Notes under the pieces: model-generated
Seen by the model: the letters and a program-made list of their open reading frames with translations, nothing else
What the model was told of the DNA's origin: nothing
The model's database searches: none
Position numbers and translations under genes: made by a program
Source of the DNA: an uncultured Bacteroidia bacterium
Lineage (GTDB): Bacteria > Bacteroidota > Bacteroidia > Bacteroidales > Prolixibacteraceae
Reading direction: 5' to 3'
Assembly (NCBI GenBank): GCA_903927965.1
Contig: CAIYPA010000091.1
Location: forward strand, 1-53,928
DNA length: 53,928 bases
In this document: positions 40,892 through 49,368 of the stretch, in pieces
Position numbering within the stretch: the stretch's first letter is position 1
Layout of the letters: every line of letters begins with the position of its first letter

Positions 40892-42666
40892 TGAAAAAAG
40901 AGCGGATATTTCAGGTCAATGATTTTGGGAAGATCGTTGCATGCATCTGGAAGTCGGGGCGTGCAATTGCAATTACGAACCTTATCCTGAAAGTCCTGCA
41001 ATCGGCTATGCCTATTTCCATCTTATTTATTACCAAGGAATTGGTCGATCTTATTTCAATAAAGGACTCCATTGGGCAACATACAGTTGTAGAACTGATC
41101 GTTTTTTTGCTGGTCATCCAATTGGTCAACAGCGTCGTTAATAATCTGTCCAATTTTCTTTCAGGAATTCAACAGCAGTTGGTCACTGACCATTTGTCGA
41201 AGGAAGTCATTAAAAAAGCGATCGAAGTCGAGTTGGAATATTACGAAAATCCGGAATATCACAATACTTTGCATTTAGCTCAGCATCAGGCAATTTACAA
41301 GGCACCAATTGTTGTAAATACGATTAGCCAATTGATCGAGTCAACGATTTCGATATTCCTGCTTTCAGCCCTTTTCTTTTCTTTGGATTGGGTATATGCT
41401 GTTTCATTGATTGTAATTGCAATTCCCATTCTTATCATTCGGTGGTACAATGGGAAATCGACCTACCAATTGGAAAAAAAGAGTGCAGAACTTGAAAGGC
41501 AATCGGGATATCTGAATTTGGTATTGACAACTGAAGTAAATGCCAAGGAGGTCCGTGCTTTTGGTTTTGGACCCTTCTTCCTAAAGCGGTTTATTGCTTT
41601 AAGGTCACTTCTGTTCCATGAAAAAAAGGAATTGAACAAGAAACAGACATGGGCTAGCTTAATTGCACAAGTGATCGAGATTGTTGTAATTTGCCTGATG
41701 TACTTTCGTTTGGCGATTCAAGCAATAGGAGGGATCATTTCGATCGGAGGATTTGTCCTGTATTTTTCGGCCTTCCAACGATTGCAAAGTGCATTAAAAA
41801 CCTGGTTACAAACCTTGGTGCAACTCTATCAATCCCAACTTTTTCTCAGCGATATATTCTCTTTTCTTGATCTGCCTTCAAAACAACGTTGGACTTCATT
41901 ATCAAAAGATGCCACAATTATGGAATGGAACCTTCTTGATGTTTCAAATGTTGTTTTTACCTATCCAAATTCGGAAAAGCCTGTACTTCAGGAGATTAAT
42001 TTCTCCTGTAAATCTGGCAACATCATTGCATTTGTGGGCGAAAATGGTTCTGGTAAATCGACACTGGCAAAGTTGCTTTGCCGGTTATATCCTACGGGTA
42101 CAGGGGAAATATTAATCGGAAAGAAAAGTATTCAGGATATTCCTGAAGAAGAATTTCGGAAAAATGTATCTGTTGTTTTTCAGGATTTTGGGAAGTATTA
42201 TACCAGTATAAACGAAAATATCAGGTTGGGCTTTGGCAATGAGGTGGATGAAACCAAAATTGTTCAAAGTGCGACAAGTGCGGGAGCCCACGAATTTATC
42301 GTTAGTAAGCCCTTGGGATACAATACAGTACTTGGCCGCTCATTTATAAATAGCGAAGAGTTGAGTGGTGGGCAATGGCAAAAACTGGCAATTGCTAGGG
42401 CATTTTACCGCCTACCCAAAGTATTGATACTTGATGAGCCTACAAGCCATATTGATCCGGTTGCTGAATATGAACTGTTTAAAGAGATAAAGGAGAAGTT
42501 CAACGAAAAAATAGTGATCCTCATTACACACAGACTGCATAACCTTAAAATTGCCGATCACATATATGTGATGCACGAAGGCCGTATTGTGGAAAATGGG
42601 ACATTTGCTGAACTTGTAGGAATGAACGGGACATTTAAAGAAATGTACGATAAACAACAACTTTAA
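40888..42666 (+). CDS. ABC exporter of the lasso peptide
   Basis: 592-residue fused permease-ATPase of the type used for lasso export and self-immunity (McjD-like). A six-helix membrane domain (~1-320) is followed by the ATPase: Walker A VGENGSGKSTL, Q-loop VVFQDFGKYY, signature LSGGQWQKLAIARAF, Walker B VLILDEPTSH and the H-loop VILITHRLHN. It has no N-terminal C39 peptidase domain, in line with leader removal by B2. The start overlaps cyclase 2 (ATGATG at 40888). A truncated copy follows cyclase 1. Confidence 0.92.
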   Translation: MMKKERIFQVNDFGKIVACIWKSGRAIAITNLILKVLQSAMPISILFITKELVDLISIKDSIGQHTVVELIVFLLVIQLVNSVVNNLSNFLSGIQQQLVTDHLSKEVIKKAIEVELEYYENPEYHNTLHLAQHQAIYKAPIVVNTISQLIESTISIFLLSALFFSLDWVYAVSLIVIAIPILIIRWYNGKSTYQLEKKSAELERQSGYLNLVLTTEVNAKEVRAFGFGPFFLKRFIALRSLLFHEKKELNKKQTWASLIAQVIEIVVICLMYFRLAIQAIGGIISIGGFVLYFSAFQRLQSALKTWLQTLVQLYQSQLFLSDIFSFLDLPSKQRWTSLSKDATIMEWNLLDVSNVVFTYPNSEKPVLQEINFSCKSGNIIAFVGENGSGKSTLAKLLCRLYPTGTGEILIGKKSIQDIPEEEFRKNVSVVFQDFGKYYTSINENIRLGFGNEVDETKIVQSATSAGAHEFIVSKPLGYNTVLGRSFINSEELSGGQWQKLAIARAFYRLPKVLILDEPTSHIDPVAEYELFKEIKEKFNEKIVILITHRLHNLKIADHIYVMHEGRIVENGTFAELVGMNGTFKEMYDKQQL

Positions 42667-42667
42667 C

Positions 42668-43705
42668 ATGAAAACGGAACTTACACCGGAACTACTGTAT
42701 AAAAGGCACGGACTTAGCTATCCTCAGATCGACAGTCTTTTAGGCTCCAATCATAAAGATTTATATCAGAGGGACATAATGGAAAATTTTAAGATCATCC
42801 GTGAATTTATCATGGTAACAGACGAATTTCGGAAAATGGACATCCGGTTTATCTCCTTAAAAGGGCCACTCTTGTCGCATCGGATCTACAACGATGTCAC
42901 CGTCAGAAGGTTCCATGACCTTGATATACTGGTCGATTTTAGCGATATTTCGTTAATCTACAATCTTCTGGTTCAGCGTGGATATTCGAAAGATACGGAG
43001 TTGTTAGCGGATGAAAATATGAATCAAAAGCTGCACGACTATTTAAAGCATATTTCCTTTTTTCATCCTCATACAAAAGTGTGCTTTGAAATCCACTGGA
43101 AAATTTCCATAGATAAATGTATTTTTAATTTGGATTTTGATTCGATCTATAAGCAGATTGCTACAGATCAGGTATTTATGAGCCGGAATTTCCGCGTTTT
43201 GAACAAGGAATATGATTTGCTATATCTGCTTGTTCATGGATCTGACCACAAATGGCAAAGACTAAAATGGTTACTCGATATTAAGGATTATAGCAGGAAT
43301 GTCCCTTTTGATCGGTTAAAAGTGGATAATTTGGCCAAAAAACACAAGGTTTCCAGGATAATCCCATTGTACAATTTGGTCGCCTCCAAATACTTCCACG
43401 ACCCCCAATTGTTTGATACAAAACAAAAAGTTCCAGCCTTACTTTTTCGAAGTTGTATTAAGCAAATCGAAGCCCGTGAGGTGATATTTTATACTGAAAG
43501 GACTATTTCCGATTCATTCAGTGATTTTGTATATGCATTTCTGCTCTTCCCCGATTTACGTAGCAGATTGGCCTACCTTAAAAATAAGCTGATATGCTAC
43601 TACGATGTAAAGAATATTAAAACCACAAATGCCATATTATTAATACTTTACCGTCCGTTTGGATTAATATTCAGAAATTTCCACGGTGTCCGTAAAGAAA
43701 AATAA
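42668..43705 (+). CDS. Nucleotidyltransferase-fold protein (NTP_transf_5-like)
   Basis: 345-residue protein with the pattern of the NTP_transf_5 family: FISLKGPLLSHRIYNDVTVRRFHDLDILVD (acidic pair DLDILVD as metal ligands), then HPHTKVCFEIHWKIS and DYDLL-like LLYLLVHGSDHKWQRLKWLLDI. It starts 1 bp after the exporter and closes the operon. Homologues occur in other lasso and RiPP clusters beside kinases and sulfotransferases, with no settled role; transfer of a nucleotide or a nucleotide-activated group to the peptide is possible. Confidence 0.85.
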   Translation: MKTELTPELLYKRHGLSYPQIDSLLGSNHKDLYQRDIMENFKIIREFIMVTDEFRKMDIRFISLKGPLLSHRIYNDVTVRRFHDLDILVDFSDISLIYNLLVQRGYSKDTELLADENMNQKLHDYLKHISFFHPHTKVCFEIHWKISIDKCIFNLDFDSIYKQIATDQVFMSRNFRVLNKEYDLLYLLVHGSDHKWQRLKWLLDIKDYSRNVPFDRLKVDNLAKKHKVSRIIPLYNLVASKYFHDPQLFDTKQKVPALLFRSCIKQIEAREVIFYTERTISDSFSDFVYAFLLFPDLRSRLAYLKNKLICYYDVKNIKTTNAILLILYRPFGLIFRNFHGVRKEK

Positions 43706-43725
43706 ATATGGGTATTAATAGAAGA

Positions 43726-43770
43726 TCCCTCAATTTGATCCGGAATAAAGAACTATATCAAATTGAAGGA
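43726..43770. terminator. Bidirectional hairpin ending the lasso operon
   Basis: The arms tccctcaatttgat (43726-43739) and atcaaattgaagga (43757-43770) pair with one mismatch over 14 bases around a 17-base loop. It lies between the converging nucleotidyltransferase and M28 peptidase genes and marks the end of the lasso locus. Confidence 0.55.
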
Positions 43771-43796
43771 CCGCCTATTCTAATCAAATTGCAAGC

Positions 43797-45365
43797 TTAC
43801 GGCATTCTGCGCTCTGTTTCCGGTCTTGGTTTCATAGCAGGTTTTCCCGGCAATTTTACACCACGCATGGCTGCATTGTAAACAAACGAAGCTGTGATCA
43901 CTGCATTCTGCTTAAGATCGGCCATTACAAGCCTTTCATAAGTATCCATAGGGGTATGGTAGCCACGGCCGTACTCAATTTCATCCTGGATAAACTGAAA
44001 TGCCGGCAATCCCTCCGAATTAAACGAAAGGTGGTCGGTACCGGAGGTATTCCTCATTGTAACTGTCGAAGCACCCATGTCGGCAAATGGTTTTAGCCAC
44101 TCTTCAAAGATTGGCCTTACAAACTCATTTTCCTGGAGATAGATCCCACGGTATTTTCCCGATCCGTTGTCCATGTTGAAATAACCTGCAAACTTGTCAA
44201 AATCGGGTTTGTGTTCCTTCGTTTTCGGATCAACCAAATATTTTTCAACATAACCACGTGAACCGAACAATCCTTGTTCTTCGCCACCCCAAAGGGCTAT
44301 CCGTATTGTCCTTTTGGGGGCTACATCGAGGCTTTTAAGTATCCTCAACGCTTCCATCATCACGATGCAACCTGAAGCATTGTCGGCAGCCCCGGTTCCA
44401 CCATGCCACGAATCGATATGGGCACCAAGCATAACGACTTCATTTTTCAACAGTTTATCTGTACCTGGTATTTCACCGATTACATTGAAAACTGATGGAC
44501 TTTCAAAAAACTTATTTTTTATTTCAACTTCCATCTCAACTGGCACACTATGGCGCAACAACCTTTCCATCCGGCCATGATCTTCATTCGGAATATTGAG
44601 TTCTGCGATTGGCTCTTTTGAGCCTGAAGTATAATTTGCACCCGTGGAACGAGGAATATTGTATGTTCCTGAATTGTTTAGTATTACAGACGCACCTTCC
44701 TTTACAAGGAATTCAGAAATTTTGACCCGCAATTCGCGCTGTGCCCTCATTGTGGCAAAGTCAAAATTTCCCCTGCGGCCACCCTGCTGTGAGGAGGGAG
44801 CCATCGAAAGATCCTTCAACTGCGCATCGGTCAATCGGCTGGCAAGAGGTTCAAAACTGATCTCATAAGGGGTGGTCGGTACATAAGGTATCAGCACAAT
44901 TTTGCCCGAAACTTTCCCTTTGTATTTTTCAAGATCGGCTTCCGTTTTTACATCCAAAAGCACAACCTCAGCCTTGACCAATCCGTTTGTACTTCCTGTC
45001 CAGGCAACGGGGTTACAGGCAAAATTGGTATAATAAGGTGAAGTAATTGCCGCATAAGTTTTCAGGTTGTCCCAGCCACCACGCGTGAATTCACGGGCCA
45101 CCTCTATCCTTACGTTTTGAAATCCAAGCTCTTCCATCTTTTTCTTGGCCCATTCATTTCCTTTGTTGTTGCCAGTTGAACCAGTCAGCCTTGGCCCGAT
45201 AAAATCGGTCAGCCAAAAGGCAAGGTCTTCTATACCCGAATTCTTCAGACCTTCCTGCTTGATTTTATAAATCATGCCAAGGTCAACATTTTCATTCTGC
45301 GACATTGAGAATAAAGGCAGAAAGAACAGGAACATTAAAAAGATTGAGATTTTCTTGATTTTCAT
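43797..45365 (-). CDS. M28-family metallopeptidase, secreted
   Basis: 522 residues with a signal peptide (KISIFLMFLFFLPLFSMSQ). The two-zinc site is complete: GAHIDSW (His, Asp), AADNASG (Asp), WGGEEQGL (Glu-Glu), FNMDNGSG (Asp) and SGTDHLSF (His). A PA-like insert (about 125-270) precedes the catalytic part. These enzymes are periplasmic or extracellular aminopeptidases. A single gene, converging on the lasso operon; no special link to it is evident. Confidence 0.92.
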   Translation of the reverse strand: MKIKKISIFLMFLFFLPLFSMSQNENVDLGMIYKIKQEGLKNSGIEDLAFWLTDFIGPRLTGSTGNNKGNEWAKKKMEELGFQNVRIEVAREFTRGGWDNLKTYAAITSPYYTNFACNPVAWTGSTNGLVKAEVVLLDVKTEADLEKYKGKVSGKIVLIPYVPTTPYEISFEPLASRLTDAQLKDLSMAPSSQQGGRRGNFDFATMRAQRELRVKISEFLVKEGASVILNNSGTYNIPRSTGANYTSGSKEPIAELNIPNEDHGRMERLLRHSVPVEMEVEIKNKFFESPSVFNVIGEIPGTDKLLKNEVVMLGAHIDSWHGGTGAADNASGCIVMMEALRILKSLDVAPKRTIRIALWGGEEQGLFGSRGYVEKYLVDPKTKEHKPDFDKFAGYFNMDNGSGKYRGIYLQENEFVRPIFEEWLKPFADMGASTVTMRNTSGTDHLSFNSEGLPAFQFIQDEIEYGRGYHTPMDTYERLVMADLKQNAVITASFVYNAAMRGVKLPGKPAMKPRPETERRMP

Positions 45366-45398
45366 TGAAGTAGTATTAAAAAGTTATTAGGGACGCTC

Positions 45399-45406
45399 CA
45401 AAAGTA
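45399..45406 (-). promoter_or_regulatory. -7 box (TACTTTTG) for the M28 peptidase gene
   Basis: Minus-strand TACTTTTG matches TAnnTTTG, 33 bases upstream of the ATG. No clear -33 TTTG. Confidence 0.35.
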
Positions 45407-45484
45407 AAAATATTTTTAATCCAATGTAACCCTGAAAAAATATTAATTATTGATAAATAACAATTATTTTTCTACTTATATCCC

Positions 45485-45492
45485 TAACTTTG
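45485..45492 (+). promoter_or_regulatory. -7 box (TAACTTTG) for the FAD dehydrogenase gene
   Basis: TAACTTTG matches TAnnTTTG and would give a leader of about 62 bases. A TTTTT run (45468-45472) lies near the -33 position but is not exact. Confidence 0.4.
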
Positions 45493-45559
45493 CCCGGTTT
45501 GACTGATCCTTTTTGCAGTGCTGACCGAAAAAGTATTTATTTTTTAAATTCCTGATTGA

Positions 45560-46951
45560 ATGATTTACGATGTTATTATAGTTGGGGCTGGTCCTGCCGG
45601 TATTTTCACCGCCTATGAATTGGTAAGGGAGCGCAATGATCTCAAAATCATCATCCTTGAGAAAGGGCGGGATATTCAGCACCGAAAATGTCCCAAACAT
45701 ACCAACGGCGGTACCTGCGTGAATTGCAATCCGTGTTCGATCACAACAGGCTGGGCAGGTGCGGGTGCATATTCGGATGGGAAATTGTCGCTTTCCCATG
45801 AAGTTGGGGGAATGCTCCCCGACTACATAGGCGTAGAACAAACAATGGAAATGATTGCCTACACCGACAATATTTACCTGAAGTTTGGGGCGGATTCCAA
45901 AATTCATGGTGCATCCGAAACACCGGCAATTCGCGAGATAAGGCGGAAATCAATAGAGGCCAACCTCAAATTGGTACCTTGTCCGGTCAGGCATCTTGGG
46001 ACCGAAAAAACCCAGCAACTTTACCGCTCCCTTTTCGATCATCTAATAAAACAAGGGGTGGACGTCCGGTTCAATTCTCCGGTGGAGGAGTTTATTATCA
46101 ATCAAAATCAGGTCGAAGGGGTGAAGTGTTCGAAGGAGTCCTTATATGGAAAGAAGGTGGTAGTGGTTGTGGGTCGCGAAGGTTCCAACTGGTTGATGCA
46201 GCAATGTAAAGCTCAACATATTCCGACCGAGACCGGCATTGTCGATATTGGGATACGGCTCGAATGCCGGAATGAAATTATGCAGGAGATCAACGAAAAT
46301 TTTTATGAGGCCAAGCTGGTCCATTATACACGGACGTTTGATGACAAGGTCAGGACTTTTTGTTCAAATCCTGGTGGATTCGTCTCATCGGAATATTACG
46401 ATGGAAACCTAGCTGTTGTGAATGGTCACAGTTACAAGGATTTGAAAAGTGACAATACCAATTTTGCATTGCTGGTTTCACAGAAATTTACGGAACCCTT
46501 CAATGCCCCGATCGAATATGGTCACCATATTGCCCGTCTTGCCAATATGCTTACACGCAATAAGATTCTGGTCCAGCGTTTTGGTGACCTTGTCCGTGGG
46601 CGCAGGACTACTCCTGAACGGCTTTACCGGAACAACATCATCCCAACTTTAAAAGATGCGGTCCCTGGCGATCTGAGTTTGGTTTTACCACACAGGATAC
46701 TGATGGATATCATCGAGATGATCAGGTCGTTGGACAAGGTAAGCCCTGGACTCGCTAGCGACGAAACTTTGCTTTACGGTGTTGAGGTGAAGTTCTATTC
46801 CAATATCATCAAAGTTGACAAAACATTTCAAAGTGCCAACGTTAAAAATCTCTATTTTGGAGGAGACGGGGCAGGGATCACACGAGGGTTGATGCAAGCT
46901 TCCGTAAATGGAATATTAATTGGAAGGGAGATACTAAACCGAATCACCTAA
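45560..46951 (+). CDS. FAD-dependent dehydrogenase with Cys-rich motif
   Basis: 463 residues. The FAD-binding GxGxxG is VIIVGAGPAGIFTAYEL at 6-22, and a second nucleotide strand is KIIILEKGRDIQHRKC. A conserved CPKHTNGGTCVNCNPCSITT motif at ~44-63 has four Cys; its role is unknown. GGDGAGITRGLMQA near the C-terminus is typical of this family of 'uncharacterised FAD-dependent dehydrogenases'. The reaction is unknown. The gene ends 3 bp from the converging deoC. Confidence 0.9.
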   Translation: MIYDVIIVGAGPAGIFTAYELVRERNDLKIIILEKGRDIQHRKCPKHTNGGTCVNCNPCSITTGWAGAGAYSDGKLSLSHEVGGMLPDYIGVEQTMEMIAYTDNIYLKFGADSKIHGASETPAIREIRRKSIEANLKLVPCPVRHLGTEKTQQLYRSLFDHLIKQGVDVRFNSPVEEFIINQNQVEGVKCSKESLYGKKVVVVVGREGSNWLMQQCKAQHIPTETGIVDIGIRLECRNEIMQEINENFYEAKLVHYTRTFDDKVRTFCSNPGGFVSSEYYDGNLAVVNGHSYKDLKSDNTNFALLVSQKFTEPFNAPIEYGHHIARLANMLTRNKILVQRFGDLVRGRRTTPERLYRNNIIPTLKDAVPGDLSLVLPHRILMDIIEMIRSLDKVSPGLASDETLLYGVEVKFYSNIIKVDKTFQSANVKNLYFGGDGAGITRGLMQASVNGILIGREILNRIT

Positions 46952-46954
46952 TTA

Positions 46955-47824
46955 TCAAAAATAATTTATGGTTTCACCCTTTAATGAAGTCAATAAATTG
47001 TTGGCCAGCCTGCTTGCTCCTATCCTGAAAAGGCTGTTGTTTAACCATTCATCGCCAAGTACTTCCTTAACAATGGCGATATAGTTTATTGCCTCCGCAG
47101 ACTGGACAATGCCACCTGCAGCCTTAAAGCCAATCCGTTTCTGTGTTTTTTCGTAGTATTCCTTTATTGCACTGCACATTACCCATGCAGCATCCAAAGT
47201 AGCCGCTGGTTCCATCTTTCCGGTTGAGGTTTTGATAAAATCTGCCCCAGCCTTCATGGCCAAATGTGATGCTTTCCAAATTTTTTCAGGCGTTTTTAAA
47301 GCACCTGTTTCCAGGATAACCTTTAAATGAGCCAGACCACAAGCTTTTTTCAGGATTGAAATTTCTTCAAGGACTGAAGCATAATCTTCGGCGAGAAAAT
47401 TGCCCAGATTCAAAACGATATCTATTTCGTTGGCACCATCGGCAACTGCCATCTGGATTTCGAGTTTTTTCACTGCCAGATAGGTCTGTGAAGATGGGAA
47501 TCCTGCTGCAACCGATGCCAGTTTTACATCTGTAGTGAGAAGGTTTTTCCGTACTGACCCAACAAGAGTTGGATAGACACAAATTGCGGCTACATTGGGC
47601 AATTCAGGAAATTCGTATTCAAAATCGGAAACCTTTTTTGCAAATTTCTCACCCTGAACCGCATTGTCAGTCGAATTCAAAGTGGTCAGATCGATGCACG
47701 ACAAGGCAAGTTCATACCATTGGCTGTTGTTCAACCCTTTCGAATTTTTTATAATCGCAGCAACTGCCTGTTCAACTTCCCCTACCTGAAATTTCCTGTC
47801 AAAACCTTCTAAACTTTGGGTCAT
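46955..47824 (-). CDS. deoC: Deoxyribose-phosphate aldolase
   Basis: 289-residue class I aldolase that splits 2-deoxyribose 5-phosphate into glyceraldehyde 3-phosphate and acetaldehyde. The Schiff-base Lys is in ADFIKTSTGK; the second Lys is in RIGFKAAGGI; LKVILETGAL and GANEIDIVLNLG are also typical. It is longer than E. coli DeoC, with an extra ~35 residues at the N-terminus. Last gene of a four-gene minus-strand operon. Confidence 0.95.
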   Translation of the reverse strand: MTQSLEGFDRKFQVGEVEQAVAAIIKNSKGLNNSQWYELALSCIDLTTLNSTDNAVQGEKFAKKVSDFEYEFPELPNVAAICVYPTLVGSVRKNLLTTDVKLASVAAGFPSSQTYLAVKKLEIQMAVADGANEIDIVLNLGNFLAEDYASVLEEISILKKACGLAHLKVILETGALKTPEKIWKASHLAMKAGADFIKTSTGKMEPAATLDAAWVMCSAIKEYYEKTQKRIGFKAAGGIVQSAEAINYIAIVKEVLGDEWLNNSLFRIGASRLANNLLTSLKGETINYF

Positions 47825-47842
47825 CTTGTATTTTATTAATTT

Positions 47843-48184
47843 TTAAGCAAATAGTTTGTCATTGTTCAAATGACGGAGCTTATCGCGCTCCGTCTTTTTC
47901 TCCATGTTTTTTTTAAAGGCTGCTGTAAGGTCAATTCCGGTCTGGTTGGCCAGGCAAATCACGACCCAAAGGACATCGGCCAGTTCGTCTCCAAGATCAA
48001 TATCATTTTCACCTTTTTTTGGGGATTGGTCACCATATTGTCTGGCGATTATACGTGCAACTTCACCCACCTCTTCGGTCAGGATGGCCATGTTGGTCAG
48101 TTCGCTGAAGTAACGCACCCCATATTTTGTAATCCATTCATGCACTGCCGATTGCGCATTCCTGATTGTAATATCCTCATCCAT
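47843..48184 (-). CDS. MazG-like nucleotide pyrophosphohydrolase
   Basis: 113-residue all-alpha NTP pyrophosphohydrolase. The metal-binding pattern is LTEEVGEVARII (EExxE) and LGDELADVLWVV (ExxD). It hydrolyses non-canonical or surplus NTPs or dNTPs to the monophosphate. It sits between dtd and deoC, with gaps of 11 and 18 bp, in a housecleaning operon. Confidence 0.9.
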   Translation of the reverse strand: MDEDITIRNAQSAVHEWITKYGVRYFSELTNMAILTEEVGEVARIIARQYGDQSPKKGENDIDLGDELADVLWVVICLANQTGIDLTAAFKKNMEKKTERDKLRHLNNDKLFA

Positions 48185-48195
48185 AATAGAATAGT

Positions 48196-48651
48196 TTAAA
48201 ACTCCTTGTTTTTGGAATCGATAATGATCGTTACCGGACCGTCATTCACAAGGCTAACCATCATATGCGCCCCAAACTCGCCGGTTTTCACTTCTTTTCC
48301 CAGATTTTCGGAAATAACATTTACAAATTTGTTGTAAAGCGGGATCGAAAGTTCGGGCGGAGCTGCCTGAATGTAGGATGGCCGGTTCCCTTTTTTCGTT
48401 TTGGCATGTAGTGTAAACTGGCTCACGGCAAGTATTTCGCCATCGACCTCTTTTACAGACAGGTTCATTACCCCGTTTGGATCATCGAAGATCCGAAGTT
48501 GGGTGATCTTTTTACTGGTCCAATCAAGATCTTCATCGTTGTCCAAACTTTCAAATCCGGCCAGAACGAGCAAACCATGCTGAATCGAAGATTTCACATT
48601 TCCTTCAATCGTAACCGACGCCATTGATACCCGTTGAATAACCACTCTCAT
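48196..48651 (-). CDS. dtd: D-aminoacyl-tRNA deacylase
   Basis: 151-residue enzyme that hydrolyses D-aminoacyl-tRNA and Gly-tRNA(Ala). The family signatures are SQFTLHAKTKKGNRPSY and VNDGPVTIIID, the latter with the Gly-Pro cis motif. Length and N-terminus (MRVVIQRVSMASVTIEG) are typical. Second gene of the operon. Confidence 0.95.
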   Translation of the reverse strand: MRVVIQRVSMASVTIEGNVKSSIQHGLLVLAGFESLDNDEDLDWTSKKITQLRIFDDPNGVMNLSVKEVDGEILAVSQFTLHAKTKKGNRPSYIQAAPPELSIPLYNKFVNVISENLGKEVKTGEFGAHMMVSLVNDGPVTIIIDSKNKEF

Positions 48652-48689
48652 AATCCCTTATTTGAGTTCAAACATAGCAAATTTCGCAA

Positions 48690-49133
48690 TCACATCACAG
48701 CTTTCATGAATCCGATCACTGCAAGATAACGGATTAATTTTCCGAGTATCATAAACAGAACGGTAAGGAATGGGGAGATACGGAAAAACCCCAACGCAAG
48801 AATAAAGACATCCCCGATGATTGGAACAAAAGTGAGTGTTGCAGCAACTGGGCCATACTTCTGCAATTTTGGAAGCATCGCATGGATTTTCTCAGGTTTG
48901 ACCTTGGCGTATTTTTCGATCCATTCCATTTTGCCGAGATATCCCATATAATAGATGGATAATCCACCCAATGTGTTCCCCGCCGTTGCCGAAATGAGCG
49001 AGCTTGTGACATTAAAACCACTGTAAATCAGTAAAGACAATACTGCTTCCGAATTAAACGGAACTACCGATCCCGAAAGGAAGGCAGCAAGAAAAAGTCC
49101 GATTAATCCATATTGATAAAAGAAATTGACCAT
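48690..49133 (-). CDS. YqaA-family (DedA/SNARE-associated) membrane protein
   Basis: 147-residue inner-membrane protein of the small YqaA branch of the DedA/VTT family. Hydrophobic helices flank FLSGSVVPFNSEAVL near the N-terminus, GNTLGGLSIYYMGYLGK in the middle and PIIGDVFILALGFFRISP. Larger DedA proteins take part in lipid scrambling and membrane energetics; the small form is uncharacterised. First gene of the yqaA-dtd-mazG-deoC unit, with a promoter-like box immediately before its ATG. Confidence 0.88.
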   Translation of the reverse strand: MVNFFYQYGLIGLFLAAFLSGSVVPFNSEAVLSLLIYSGFNVTSSLISATAGNTLGGLSIYYMGYLGKMEWIEKYAKVKPEKIHAMLPKLQKYGPVAATLTFVPIIGDVFILALGFFRISPFLTVLFMILGKLIRYLAVIGFMKAVM

Positions 49134-49140
49134 ATGGGGC

Positions 49141-49148
49141 CAAAGATA
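49141..49148 (-). promoter_or_regulatory. -7 box (TATCTTTG) abutting the YqaA start
   Basis: Minus-strand TATCTTTG ends only 7 bases before the ATG (49131-49133). If it is used, transcription would start at or almost at the start codon, making the mRNA nearly leaderless. Confidence 0.4.
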
Positions 49149-49322
49149 ATGGATTGATCGGAAGAATAGTTAAAAGCCGTCGCTTTTCGGTTGCAGGGAA
49201 TCTGAACGCTCTAAGTTGAAAGAGCAGGAAAAAAGTTAAAATGGTGACCAAAGAGTTATGTTTTGATTGGGTATTGTGATGAAGAATTCCACCTTTCCAC
49301 ATTCAGGGCAAACAAAGAGGTC

Positions 49323-49360
49323 AAAAAAAAGAAGGCAGCTTTTGGTGCTGCCTTCTTTTA
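49323..49360. terminator. Bidirectional terminator after hexokinase
   Basis: The arms gaaggcagc (49331-49339) and gctgccttc (49347-49355) form a perfect 9-bp stem, with eight A on the left (a T tract for the minus strand) and tttt on the right. It ends the hexokinase transcript. Confidence 0.85.
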
Positions 49361-49368
49361 ATGGATTT

